DNA of 31,759 nt from Pigoraptor chileana. Lineage: Eukaryota > Opisthokonta > Filasterea. The translations under genes and the position numbers were made by a program. This document shows, piece after piece, positions 31,625 to 31,759 of this stretch. Below the pieces are notes generated by a model. It saw only the letters and a list, made by a program, of their open reading frames with translations. It searched no databases and was not told the origin of the DNA. The DNA lies in contig CALSCR010002355.1 of the NCBI GenBank assembly GCA_943704495.1, forward strand, positions 7,014-38,772, read 5' to 3'. Positions within the stretch are counted from its first letter, which is position 1. The number at the start of each line of letters is the position of its first letter.

Positions 31625-31759
31625 GTGGGTTTCTTACTCGCGTGTATGTGCTGTGCTGTCCCGCATATGGATGTGTGTGTGTGTGCCCTTGTTGCTGCGA
31701 CGACGGCGCCAAGAGAGAGAGAGTGTGTGTGTGTGAGTGGTGGTGATTGGGGGAGGGGG

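Overview
This is eukaryotic nuclear DNA. Most genes are split by GT-AG introns, many of them with GTG-type donors. The introns and spacers are rich in (CA)n/(GT)n microsatellites. A nuclear-type tRNA-Pro is present. The orthologues are eukaryote-specific: PWP1, SDF2, midasin (MDN1), SF3A1 and an AAK1/NAK-type kinase. A receptor tyrosine kinase with a repeated YxN tail points to a unicellular holozoan or a near relative (ichthyosporean, filasterean, choanoflagellate or apusomonad). That placement is inference. I cannot name the species.

Layout, left to right. 1-2189: microsatellite-rich, with no convincing gene. 2190-2657 (-): a small cupin, head-to-head with 2953-7325 (+), a six-exon secreted alpha-galactosidase-like enzyme. 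7991-11439 (-): PWP1, an 11-exon WD-repeat ribosome-biogenesis protein. 11670-11742 (+): tRNA-Pro(UGG). 11756-13685: low-complexity spacer. 13686-18943 (+): a 1660-residue receptor tyrosine kinase whose ectodomain is a long run of beta-helix repeats. 19372-21636 (-): SDF2, an ER MIR-domain protein, head-to-head with 22205-23887 (+), a zinc-finger plus class I amidotransferase-like protein whose frame is hard to reconcile. 24990-25799 (+): the first three exons of a NAK-family kinase, which stops short of its catalytic loop. 25914-30108 (-): the first exon of midasin, holding AAA1-AAA3 and the start of AAA4, which also stops. 30804-31624 (+): the first two exons of SF3A1, cut by the window edge and head-to-head with midasin.

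The genes are unrelated housekeeping and signalling functions with no operon logic. The shared structure is in the promoters: three divergent gene pairs are separated by spacers carrying a CCAAT box beside a TCACGTGA palindrome.

Main points to follow up. (1) The kinase and midasin genes are both truncated inside one (CA)n tract at 25800-25913, probably an assembly chimera or a rearrangement breakpoint. (2) The receptor kinase tail has four YxN (Grb2-SH2-type) tyrosines, and its ectodomain resembles chlamydial polymorphic membrane protein repeats. (3) In the zinc-finger gene, two frames join at a canonical C_CCT_TTT -1 slippery heptamer. (4) The shared CCAAT/TCACGTGA promoter module.

All exon boundaries were worked out by hand from frame, splice consensus and remembered family similarity. 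No alignment was run.
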